This document shows positions 55,601 to 62,245 of a DNA stretch of 64,000 nucleotides, piece by piece. The notes beneath the pieces were generated by a model that did no database searches, was not told where the DNA came from, and worked only from the letters and a program-made list of their open reading frames with translations. Made by a program: the position numbers and the translations under genes. The stretch is taken from NCBI GenBank assembly GCA_037349105.1, contig JAYJMM010000121.1, forward strand, positions 134,001 through 198,000, given 5' to 3'. Source of the DNA: Limnomonas spitsbergensis. Taxonomy: Eukaryota > Chlorophyta > Chlorophyceae > Chlamydomonadales. Positions within the stretch are counted from its first letter, which is position 1. Each line of letters starts with the position of its first letter.

Positions 55601-58600
55601 TTAGCTGAACATGATGAGCTGAAGTTCAGCTACACCTCAGCTACCCCGCAGCTACACATCAGTCATGACCCTGCAGCTGCACCTCTGCTGCTGCAGCTAA
55701 GCTGCAGTTTGGCTGCATGTCAGCTACATCTCAGATATATCTCAGAAACTTCAGCTCACTCCAAGGTTAAGCCTGGTCAGGACATCCCCCGTGGAACACG
55801 TTCCCTATATCAATACACCCAAATGAATCCACAATCGGGGTACATCTCGGCCATGAGGTTTGCCCCAATGGTGTGCGTGGCGGCTATAGTCTGTCGGCAT
55901 CTGGAAGTACATTCTACACTTCTGGCTGTAAGCTGCGCTGTTTCCTTGACCTCCACGCCCTAATAGGGCGTGGCTGATTTTTAAATTTCATTGAAAGAAT
56001 AGGTATTTGTATAGGAATATGATTATTTTGAAACAGAAACTAAAAAAAAAGCAAAAAATAAGAGAAAAAATAAAACGGAAAAACAGCTTGTAGAATAGCT
56101 TTTTTTTTAAGCTGTCTTTCTTTCTTTCCTACACCCCCAGCACATTCCTGGTGCAGCACTGCTAGCACAGCCCTCCCTCACGTCCAGCTTGATTAGGTCC
56201 TCCGTCATGTTCAACTCTGGTTAAATTCAGCTATGCCCCACCTACACCTCAGCTACAACTCAGCTCACCCTCAGGTTCAGCCCAATCATGAGGAGGGCCC
56301 CGGTAGCGCGGTACAGATCGGCCATGGCCTTCCAGTCCGCATCCGGCAGTACGTAGGTCAGCATGTCCTGCGTACCGCCGCCCCACCTGTACAGAGGAGA
56401 TACAAGTATGTGAAGCGGTACTGGCATGCAATGTGGCCAGGAGTGCACGAGATATGAGGGGGAATCGCAAAGCACGTATAGCTTGCCAAATGGAGATACC
56501 TTAACAAAGGCTATTCCCCGCTGAGGTATAATGAGGGTTTAGAATACAACGCAGCTCGGGCCACTGGCCGCAGCTCGGGCCACTGGCCGTAGCTTCAGCT
56601 GGTCAAAGCCTTGCCCCCATCCTCTCAGTGGGAAGCACCCAGTATCCTTGGTCTCTTCCCCTGGTCTCTTCCTTACCTCAAAACTAACTTCACAAGAAGA
56701 AGAAAAATTGAGCACTCCATCTGGGAGGAAACTATCATGAGGTGCTTTGCTTTTCGCTTCTGGCTGATGGTACCAGCACAGATACAGCCCTGACCCCAAG
56801 CAAGCCTCGCTTTTTTTGTTCAGAGATAAAGAAAGAAAGCTACGCCCCATGAAGGTTGTGAGAGGTAAAGAAATAGCACAGCCTGGGCCGAAGCCCTTGT
56901 TTTCGTCTCCTACAGGCCCATGCACGGCAACTTTGTCGTTTCTGCTCTTCAATTAACATGGACTCTCCTACCCTCCATCGCGCACCGAATGATGAAGGGG
57001 CCGGTGTCAAAGGAGCTGAGCAGAGAGATGAGCGCAGGGTACTGCATGCAAAGAGGGAGGAGGGGCAGAGCAAAGGAATTAAGGGGAGAGAGATGAGGGC
57101 ACAGTACTGCAAAGAGGGAGGAGGGGGCAGAGCAAAGGAATTAAGGGGAGAGAGATGAGGGCACAGTACTGCATAGAGGGAGGGGGGGGCAGAGAAAAGG
57201 AATCAAGGGGAGAGAGATGAGGGCACAGTACTGCATAGAGGGAGGGGGGGGGCAGAGAAAAGGAATCAAGGGGAGAGAGATGAGGGCACAGTACTGCAAA
57301 GAGGGAGGAGGGGGCAGAGCAAAGGAATTAAGGGGAGAGAGATGAGGGCACAGTACTGCATAGAGGGAGGAGGGGGCAGAGAAAAGGAATCAAGGGGAGA
57401 GAGATGAGGGCACAGTACTGCAAAGAGGGAGGAGGGGGCAGAGCAAAGGAATTAAGGGGAGAGAGATGAGGGCACAGTACTGCATAGAGGGAGGAGGGGG
57501 CAGAGCAAAGGAATCAAGGGGAGAGAGATGAGGGCACAGTACTGCATAGAGGGAGGAGGGGGCAGAGCAAAGGAATCAAGGGGAGAGAGATGAGGGCACA
57601 GTACTGCATAGAGGGAGGAGGGGGCAGAGCAAAGGAATTAAGGGGAGAGAGATGAGGGCACAGTACTTCAAAGAGGGAGGGGGGGGCAGAGAAAAGGAAA
57701 TATGGGGAGAGAGATGAGCGCAGGGTATTGCATGGAGGGGAAGGGGGGCGGAGACAAGGAGAGTCAGGGGGGAGAGGGGATAGATCCATAAGGAGACGCG
57801 CGAGCAGATTGGTAACGGTGTGGATGTGGCTTCGGCCCCGAGCTGCGCTGTTCCCTTAACCCGCACGCCCCTAGCAGGACGTAATCTCCTTTATTTAGTC
57901 CGAGCGAGCAGAGACAGGTTATTTAGAAAGGAAGAAAACTACGCCCCGCAGCGTGAGGGTTGAGGAAACAGCGCGGCATGGGCCTAGGCCGCATCCGCGC
58001 CGTTAAAAGGTATTCAAGAGCGGTGGAGTGATGCAAAGAGGAAGGGGAGAGAAGAGAAACGTATGCTGGTTGCGCTGCTTTTCGATTTTGACCTGTGGAT
58101 TGGCCATCATGAGTGCTGCCGGTGAGGGGCTCGTGTGAGCGGCATGCATAACTAACCCAGCCGAGTGAGAGGCCTGTGTTAGCCTCAGCGAATAACCCCC
58201 GCCGGGAATAGCTTCCCACAGCCAGCTGGCCTACCTGTGGATTGGCCAACATGACTACTGCCGGTGAGGGGCTCGTGTGAGCGGCATGCATAACTAACCC
58301 AGCCGAGTGAGAGGCCTCTGTTAGCCTCAGTGAATAACCCCCGCCGGGAATAGCTTCCCACAGCCAGCTGGCCTACCTGTGGATTGGCCAACATGACTAC
58401 TGCCGGTGAGGGGCTCGTGTGAGCGGCATGCATAACTAACCCAGCCGAGTGAGAGACCCGTGTTAGCCTCAGCGAATAACCCCCGCCGGGAATGGCTTCC
58501 CACAGCCAGCTGGCCTACCTGTGGATTGGCCAACATGACTACTGCCGGTGAGGGGCTCGTGTGAGCGGCATGCATAACTAACCCAGCCGAGTGAGAGGCC

Positions 58601-59555
58601 TCTGTTAGCCTCAGTGAATAACCCCCGCCGGGAATAGCTTCCCACAGCCAGCTGGCCTACCTGTGGATTGGCCAACATGACTACTGCCGGTGAGGGGCTT
58701 GTGTGAGCGGCATGCATAACTAACCCAGCCGAGTGAGAGGCCTCTGTTAGCCTCAGTGAATAACCCCCGCCGGGAATGGCTTCCCACAGCCAGCTGGCCT
58801 ACCTGTGGATTGGCCAACATGACTGCTGCTGCGGTGAGGGGCTCGTGTGAGAGCCCTAGGAAGGAGGGGGGCACTGGCACTTGGCCAGCAGGGGTCGGGG
58901 GACGGGGAGGCGACGGGGATGGGCGCGGGGGCGCAGGCGGCGGGCTTGCGGGAGAGGGCGGGGGAGAAGGGGGCAGAGGGAGCGGGGGCAAGGGTGGGGA
59001 CCGGGATGGGGGTGACGGGGGATCAGGTAGGGGAGGTGCGGGTAGGGGAGTGGGGGGAGTGGGCGACGGGGAGGGAGGGGAGGGGGGCGGCGGGAATGGT
59101 GGGGGAGAGTGCCGGGCAGGGTTTGACGGGGGAAAGGGCAGGAAGGAAGGATGATGAGGGTAGGTCGGTGGAGAGGGCAGGGAGGGAGGAAGGAAGGGTG
59201 GGGATGGATACAGAGGTGGGTAGGGTGGTGACGTCGGCGGGTAGGGCGGGGCCGGGTAGGGCGGAGGGGCGGGCGGGGTGGAGGGATAAAGAGGAGGGTT
59301 GGGTGGGGCAGGCGGATATGAAGGGGGCAACATTGCCAGCTGCGAAGGCAACGCTAGTGTAGCGGTAGAGAGCATGTTCATATCCTGGGCAGCAGCAACT
59401 TCTGCAGTGATTGGACCGAGCTGAGGCTTTCTTCTCCGGGCGGAGATGCGGCCGGGGGAGGAGGAGAGCAGCAGGAGCAGCAACAATTGGGTTGCTGTGA
59501 GCAGTTTCGTTGCCGCAGGCTGGTGGCGCCGGGCTGCCGTGGCCGCCACCGCCAT
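42370..59555 (-). CDS. GH79 heparanase-like glycoside hydrolase with Pro-rich N-terminal linker, 13 exons
   Basis: Family GH79 retaining enzymes cleave glucuronic-acid-type sugars in wall or matrix polysaccharides; this one is predicted to be secreted. Exons, 5' to 3' on the minus strand: 59555-58803, 57041-56986, 56386-56269, 55399-55296, 54400-54279, 53516-53341, 51645-51578, 50706-50604, 50330-50262, 45705-45622, 43867-43747, 42664-42636 (29-nt, tentative), 42519-42370. All joins keep frame, about 650 residues. Residues 1-30 form a signal peptide (LLTATQLLLLLLLSSSPG), and 50-210 are rich in PPSPPP. The barrel follows: PFIIRWGGGTQDM (like the family's LRFGGT strand), FNIGNEPDFY with acid/base Glu near residue 339, MLTMHYYTG (family HHYYL), and LDETNTLALGG with nucleophile Glu near 469 (family LGET). 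The C-terminal part (SSVGDTVKAHVLSVDGNREL) matches the accessory beta domain. The frame is open to an ATG at 59654, but M at 59555 gives a compact signal peptide. Heparanase-like activity is inferred from family; the substrate is unknown. Confidence 0.85.
42639..42664 (-). other. Candidate microexon region of the GH79 gene
   Basis: The exon ending at 43747 leaves phase 1 and the last exon starts in phase 0, so an exon of 3n+2 nt is needed between them. GTAG|CCAGATGTGG...ACATACAG|GTAGGT (42664-42636) fits. A related donor-like segment (TAAAAGCAG|GTAAAT) occurs near 43227 as a possible echo. Other acceptors are possible. Confidence 0.3.
42839..43125 (+). repeat. 100-bp tandem repeat, three copies
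   Basis: GAGAGGAAGGCAGGTGCGGT and GCCTGAAATAA and GTGAACATGTGTAAA recur at about 42839, 42939 and 43039. Confidence 0.9.
43405..43515 (-). mobile_element. Third dispersed element family, copy A
   Basis: In reverse orientation it shares GACAACGAGGGCCAC, TTGGGCTGTTTTT, and GGGTTGGGCG/GGGCGGCC with the copy at 47948-48062. Confidence 0.55.
43945..44000 (-). pseudogene. Echo of the start of GH79 exon 43867-43747
   Basis: On the minus strand GACAGCAGCCTTGACGATAC then CGTCAAGGC parallels the exon start AGCAGCGTTGGCGATACCG then TCAAGGC, about 120 bp upstream in the intron. Confidence 0.7.
44040..45530 (+). repeat. 1.5-kb purine-rich tract with a 39-bp array
   Basis: 44195-44640 is about 11-12 copies of GGAAACAAGAGGAAATAGGA then GGGAAAAGGAGACAACAAA; the rest is degenerate AGGAAAC-type sequence. 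One strand is almost pure purine, so the GH79 pre-mRNA is pyrimidine-rich through this intron. Confidence 0.9.
45710..46090 (-). pseudogene. Several echoes of GH79 exon 45705-45622
   Basis: Plus-strand words CAGCAGCATGCCGTA.AA, CAACAGCATGTCGTACAAGG, AGCGAAATGCCGTAGCAGGG and AGCGAAATAATGTACAGGC are copies of the exon's TVNAPFYGMLLT coding region with the CTC.CC acceptor side. At least three to four are present upstream of the real exon. Confidence 0.75.
46092..46320 (+). repeat. 43-bp tandem repeat, five copies
   Basis: GAATTGGAAATGGATGGGCG then CAATGGGAAGGGCAAAGCAT repeats five times. Confidence 0.9.
46435..47268 (+). repeat. (GTAGGGT)n telomere-like 7-bp array with higher-order blocks
   Basis: TGTAGGG differs from TTTAGGG by one base. 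Long pure runs (46470-46735) are followed by blocks of about 95-155 bp containing GCAGAGTGCCGGATGCAAGG then TGCCTGGTG. It sits in the 4.6-kb intron between GH79 exons 50330-50262 and 45705-45622. Confidence 0.9.
47618..47708 (+). mobile_element. 90-bp dispersed element, copy 7
   Basis: GGTAACGGCGCGGACGAGGC, TGTTTCCTTAACACTGACGC, CCCTGCAAGGCGTAG, TTTCTTTCTTTC. Confidence 0.85.
47948..48062 (+). mobile_element. Third dispersed element family, copy B
   Basis: GGCTGACAACGAGGGCCACG, TGCGCACTTGGGCTGTTTTT and GGGTTGGGCGACCGGTCTCA then CACCTTGTAACG. The opposite-strand copy is at 43405-43515. Confidence 0.55.
49080..49172 (+). mobile_element. 90-bp dispersed element, copy 8
   Basis: ATAACGGCGCCGATGTGGCC, TTGCGCTGTTTCCTTAACTC, TCACGCCCCCTACGGGTGTA, GCTTTCTTTATG. 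Confidence 0.8.
49570..49677 (+). mobile_element. 90-bp dispersed element, copy 9
   Basis: GGTAACGGCGCGGATGTGGC, TGCGTTGTTTCCTTAATCTC, AAATAGGGCGTAG and a TTTC tail of seven units. The start GGTAACGG resembles a splice donor. Confidence 0.9.
49838..49925 (+). mobile_element. 90-bp dispersed element, copy 10
   Basis: GGCAACGGCGCGGATGTGGC, AAGCTGTACTGTTTCCTTGA, ACGCCCTCATAGGGC, TTTATTTATTTC. Confidence 0.85.
50152..50255 (+). mobile_element. 90-bp dispersed element, copy 11
   Basis: AAACGGCGCGGATGTGGCTA, GGCTGCGCTGTTTCCCTAAC, ACGCCCTAGTAGGGTAGGGC, TAGCTTTATTTTTTTG. It ends next to the donor of GH79 exon 50330-50262 and was duplicated with copy 10. Confidence 0.85.
50785..51300 (-). pseudogene. 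Acceptor-side echoes of GH79 exon 50706-50604
   Basis: The plus-strand words GGTCTCATCCGGCCCATAAT then GGGTATTTGGGGG repeat four times (50810-51015). A longer echo with GAAAGGCCTCCCAGCACCAA then GGATTTGGTCTTATCCAGCC lies at 51243-51290. All copy the exon start and its CTG(C)AG acceptor. Confidence 0.8.
51470..51567 (-). mobile_element. 90-bp dispersed element, copy 12
   Basis: GAAAGAAAGAAAG, CTACGCCCCGCAGGGGCGTA, GGTTAAGGAAACAGTGCGAC, CATCCGCACCGTTACCATG. It ends 10 bp from the donor of GH79 exon 51645-51578. Confidence 0.85.
51715..51748 (+). mobile_element. 90-bp dispersed element, truncated copy 13
   Basis: AAACGGTGCGGACACGGCAT then CGGCCCA only. Confidence 0.5.
51765..52045 (+). repeat. 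Short tandem repeat of CCAGCAGCCAGCCACCTATGG type
   Basis: About ten GGCCAG.GGCCAGCAGCC and CCACCTATGG units. A shorter related tract lies at 53265-53330. Confidence 0.9.
52072..52160 (+). mobile_element. 90-bp dispersed element, copy 14
   Basis: ATAACGGTGCGGATGTGGCT, GGCTGCGCTGTTTCCTTAAC, CACGCCCCCCACAGGGCGTA, GCTTTATTTCTTTG. Confidence 0.85.
52300..52375 (+). repeat. Degenerate TTTAGGG tract
   Basis: TTTAGGGTCTAGGGTTTAGG and similar words on the plus strand, within a GH79 intron. Confidence 0.7.
53203..53276 (-). mobile_element. 90-bp dispersed element, copy 15
   Basis: AGAAAGAAAGGTACACCCTC, GGACGTTAAGAAAACAACGC, AGCTTCGGGCCGTAGCC. The hairpin is mutated. Confidence 0.7.
53570..54000 (-). 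pseudogene. Three echoes of GH79 exon 53516-53341
   Basis: On the minus strand, acceptor-plus-exon-start copies begin near 53967, 53827 and 53665 (for example GTCCCGGGGGATCTTGGTCC and TGGTGGATCTTGGTCCTCCC), each with CCTGGACACC.GAGCTT. The middle one preserves the exon's PPSLLSPFSYM part. All three lie upstream of the functional exon in transcript order. Confidence 0.85.
54090..54130 (-). pseudogene. Partial echo of GH79 exon 54400-54279
   Basis: Minus-strand ATGGAGAACATAACACAGGC then ATTGCTCC copies the exon's MENITQAL coding stretch (ATGGAGAACATTACACAAGC). Confidence 0.8.
54180..54245 (+). repeat. 18-bp direct repeat, three copies
   Basis: CCACATTTGGCCCCCCAG repeats within a GH79 intron. 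Confidence 0.8.
54647..54745 (+). mobile_element. 90-bp dispersed element, copy 16
   Basis: GGTACGGCGCGGATATGGCT, AAGCTACGTTGTTTCCTTAA, ACGCCCTAATAGGGCGTAGC, TTTCATTCTTTCTC. Confidence 0.85.
54745..55200 (-). pseudogene. Three echoes of the NEP-coding GH79 exon 55399-55296
   Basis: Plus-strand segments near 54770, 54977 and 55118 (for example GTTGCCGATGTTGAACGCAG) copy the exon's FNIGNEP coding region (GTTGCCGATGTTGAATGCGA). They are followed by a shared CCAATCAAATATTGCCTCCC then ATTGGCCCAGTGGTGACTGC segment. They lie downstream of the real donor. Confidence 0.8.
55540..55740 (+). repeat. CAGCTACACCTCAGCT-type degenerate repeat
   Basis: TCAGCTACACCTCA words recur between 55570 and 55740 and again at 56225-56265 beside the donor of GH79 exon 56386-56269. 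Confidence 0.65.
55922..55980 (+). mobile_element. 90-bp dispersed element, 5'-truncated copy 17
   Basis: AAGCTGCGCTGTTTCCTTGA, CTCCACGCCCTAATAGGGCG, TGGCTGATTTT. Confidence 0.7.
56826..56912 (-). mobile_element. 90-bp dispersed element, copy 18
   Basis: AAAGAAAGAAAGCTACGCCC, CATGAAGGTTGTGAGAGG, AAGAAATAGCACAGCCTGGG. The hairpin is mutated. Confidence 0.7.
57042..57740 (-). repeat. 62-bp tandem array of acceptor echoes, 11 copies
   Basis: Minus-strand GCAG|TACTGTGCCCTCATCTC boundaries fall at 57106, 57168, 57230, 57293, 57355, 57417, 57479, 57541, 57603, 57665 and 57727 (the two most distal have mutated boundary bases), then at the functional exon (GCAG|TACCCTGCGCTCATC) at 57041. Each unit holds the exon's first ~25 bases plus a CCCCTCCTCCCTC pyrimidine tract. 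Confidence 0.95.
57812..57898 (+). mobile_element. 90-bp dispersed element, copy 19
   Basis: GGTAACGGTGTGGATGTGGC, GAGCTGCGCTGTTCCCTTAA, CACGCCCCTAGCAGGACGTA, TCTCCTTTATTT. Confidence 0.8.
57926..58008 (-). mobile_element. 90-bp dispersed element, copy 20
   Basis: AGAAAGGAAGAAAACTACGC, CCCGCAGCGTGAGGGTTGAG, CAGCGCGGCATGGGCC, CATCCGCGCCGTT. Together with copy 19 it forms an inverted pair about 30 bp apart. Confidence 0.85.
58085..58802 (-). repeat. 142-bp tandem array of donor echoes, five copies
   Basis: Minus-strand CCACAG|GT boundaries lie at 58803 (functional exon end) and then at 58661, 58519, 58377, 58235 and 58093, each exactly 142 bp apart. Four echoes keep GTAGGC; the last has GTCAAA. 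Each unit includes ATGTTGGCCAATCCACAG, the last codons of the first GH79 exon (MLANPQ). Confidence 0.95.
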
Positions 59556-59654
59556 TTCAACCGCAGACGGGGAGCTGCCTTGCAGTGCGGACCGCATGGG
59601 GACAGCCGCTTCATGCCGCCCGCATGACAAGGGTCTGGGCATGCTGCTGTCCAT

Positions 59655-61774
59655 GCGGGTGCTGACTGAGACCTGGATTAGCGCAACTAGCTTATTTAGT
59701 ACATGGCTGTTCTGATAAGAATGTGGCTCCTCGCCCTCGTCGCGTTCCTCGCTCGACGTCCCGCTCCCGCGTGTCCAGGTCCCGTCCCGCCAGCTGTCCG
59801 CTGGAATGGATGATCGCCGCCTGTTACACTGGCAACTGCTGCTGCTGATGAATGTGACGGTGTTCCGGTTTCGGATGCTTTGGAGTTATGCGGCTCTTAC
59901 GCAAAGGTTGGTAATCGCCGAATGAGTGGCTAGCCTTGATGTGCAACTTGCATATATCGTCCAATGCAACCCGCAAAGACGACGGGTTCGGCAAGACAGG
60001 ACCTAAATTGGCAATGAATGGTGTCCCAATAAAATTAGGAGCAACTGTCAAGACGTCGTCATCAGTGAAACTAAGTGACTGATGATGACGCAATGTGGTG
60101 TCGATGTTGCATGTCCCCCGATGTCACCCACCCTAGCGTGGCGCGTGCCCCTGATGAAGGGTGTCTGCTACAGCGTGAATGTTACTGTAGCGCAGATAAA
60201 TGCGGGCTGGTGGAATGCGGGTTCGCTGCGTTAGTTGATCGAACGCACCCGGATCGCACGTATGAAATCTAGCTGCGGTCGGTCACAAATTGCTGGTCGT
60301 GGTGGCAATGTTGCATGGTGTGGGTCGAGGGGCCGCGTGCGGTGTTGTAGGGTGCATGTTGCACGTGCCATCCATTCGGCGAAAATGGGGCAGCTTCGGA
60401 ACAACACACAATCGGGAGTCGATGTACATACACGATTAGTGCCGTACATGCGCCAGGCAACATCCCGCACATTTGGTGGTTCGCGTGCATTTTCTGTGTT
60501 CTTGGGTTGAGGCTGGAGCTTCAGCCAAAGCCACAAAACACTGTATGTTGCAAATATTAGTAGGAGTCTCGTCATTTAACCACGGCTTCCTCTTATCAGT
60601 ACAGATATTGGCGGGACGCACATCCAGTTTAGAAGTTCACGCGGTTTACCGGTATGTACCGGTATTTAGTGCTTGCATCATGCGCTATATCTATAAAAAT
60701 GAATGAAAATATTAGTACCAGACGTTTTCATTCTTACGCCATGCCATGATTACATAGGCATTGCATGGCTGAGTTGGCATGGTTAGGTGTAGAAACGCAT
60801 GGGTGCATGGCGAGATGCGACCCAGACTCTCTCCGACAATTATGGGATGAGTAACACATTGTAAATCCTAAAGTTGAAGCATGTACTTTGGCAACTTACT
60901 GGACGTAAGGTTGTGCTAGGTGTGTGTAACAAGAGGCAAGATTTGGGGGCTATCAAGCGGTGAAGGGCCATCGCCCTCAAAGACAACGTGGAAATATGCC
61001 CACCGCCCATCATGGCATTGCTCACAGCATTGCATGGACTGTCACACCCAACTTTTTGGTTGCAAAAATGGGATCAGCCATTACTTAGCAAAAATTACGT
61101 GTACCTCATGCCTTCATGCGCAATACAGGTGATATAAAAATGCAAATGTTTTTCCTAATGAATGATCCAATAGCTAGAGAGAACGAAGCAAGAAAAACGT
61201 TTAGACTAGTTCCACGGTGGAAATAGAAGCACCTTAGCCGACAACACGGGCGCCTAGGGCGCCCATTGATAAAGCATGCCTAGATACAACATGAAGTTTC
61301 TATAGTCGAGGGGAGCATACATTTCGATGCCTATGACATGCGCAAAGGTGGGCGATTTACGGTTAAAATGTAATTGTAAGGTGTAATTTCTCTGACGGCG
61401 TAATTAAGGTGCTTGTGTCGAGGGGAGGGGCAAAAAAAAGCTGGGGACCCCACCCCCCCCCAAAAATCGAGCGACTTAGCCTACCACCCACCCACCCACT
61501 CCTCACTCCGGAACCCATTGAAATTCAAATATCTCAGTCAAAATTCAAATTGCAGGGCATGCATGTAGGGGCGTTTTTATCAGCTCGGCAAGGCGCTTCT
61601 ACTGGTATATTTCAATTTGTTAGGTGATGACCATTCATGCCAACTGTCAATTTTGTTACTAGGCTCAGCCTTGCTACTGAGTACCGACTTATGTTCGCTA
61701 GCGATCACAATTCATAGCAACAATCAATTTAAGGACTAAGCTCAGCCAGGCGATTGACTATCGACTACATCTAG
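59655..61774. other. Upstream region of the GH79 gene, little recognised
   Basis: A complete 89-codon minus ORF at 60093-59824 (begins MRHHQSLSFTDDDVLTV, ends HQQQQLPV) looks protein-like but has no known motif; it could be a separate small gene or an upstream ORF. No promoter element could be singled out. A run of C at 61440-61470 is the only other landmark. Confidence 0.35.
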
Positions 61775-62221
61775 CTAGCGATCACATGTTTCAAGAAGGC
61801 AGATGGGCAGATGGCCTTGAGGCCCCTCTCCTCGAACGTGAATGAAAGGCAGCGGTGCACGCGCACTGTGTGCAGCAAATGCCCAATGCGCTGCACAAGG
61901 CTGTCCGACGGGAGGTGAATAGCCCTGGCACTTCGAGCCCTCTCGCAATGGCACAACATCAGACGAGGGAGGCGACGCCGTTGCAACGTCATTCTCAGCC
62001 GGAGTTGGAGAAGGAGAGGCTGGCGGGCTCGCGGGTGTTGGCTCAGCTGGGGTAGCTAGGGGTGGAACGGGAGCAAACCCGAGCGTTCTCTGCCGCTTCG
62101 AATCGCGTGGTATCGCGGAAGCTACCATGCACTTCCTCCCATTCTGGTGGCGTCTAATGTTCCCAGGGTCAGCGGATTTGAGGACCTTGCCACAAAAACC
62201 ACAAGTGATCTGTTCATTCAT
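61775..62221 (-). CDS. BED-like zinc-finger ORF, possibly transposon-derived
   Basis: From ATG at 62221 the frame reads MNEQITCGFCGKVLKSADPG, then NIRRHQNGRKC, giving C-x2-C-x14-H-x5-C, a zinc-binding pattern like BED-type fingers found at the N terminus of many hAT-type transposases. A Pro/Ala/Ser-rich stretch follows (TPAEPTPASPPASPSPTP), then a Cys-containing tail ending LLETCDR. The ORF is about 148 residues. No transposase core (RNase H-like) is visible downstream in the window, so it may be a truncated transposon relic or an exon of a larger gene. Confidence is limited by the absence of a second diagnostic domain. Confidence 0.45.
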   Translation of the reverse strand: MNEQITCGFCGKVLKSADPGNIRRHQNGRKCMVASAIPRDSKRQRTLGFAPVPPLATPAEPTPASPPASPSPTPAENDVATASPPSSDVVPLREGSKCQGYSPPVGQPCAAHWAFAAHSARAPLPFIHVRGEGPQGHLPICLLETCDR

Positions 62222-62245
62222 GATCCACCATGCCAACACTACCAC

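Noticed and set aside
58827..59154. Plus-strand Gly-rich ORFs opposite the Pro-rich exon
   Set aside because: They are the complement of the PPSPPP-coding exon. The minus strand has the signal peptide and joins in frame to the GH79 barrel.
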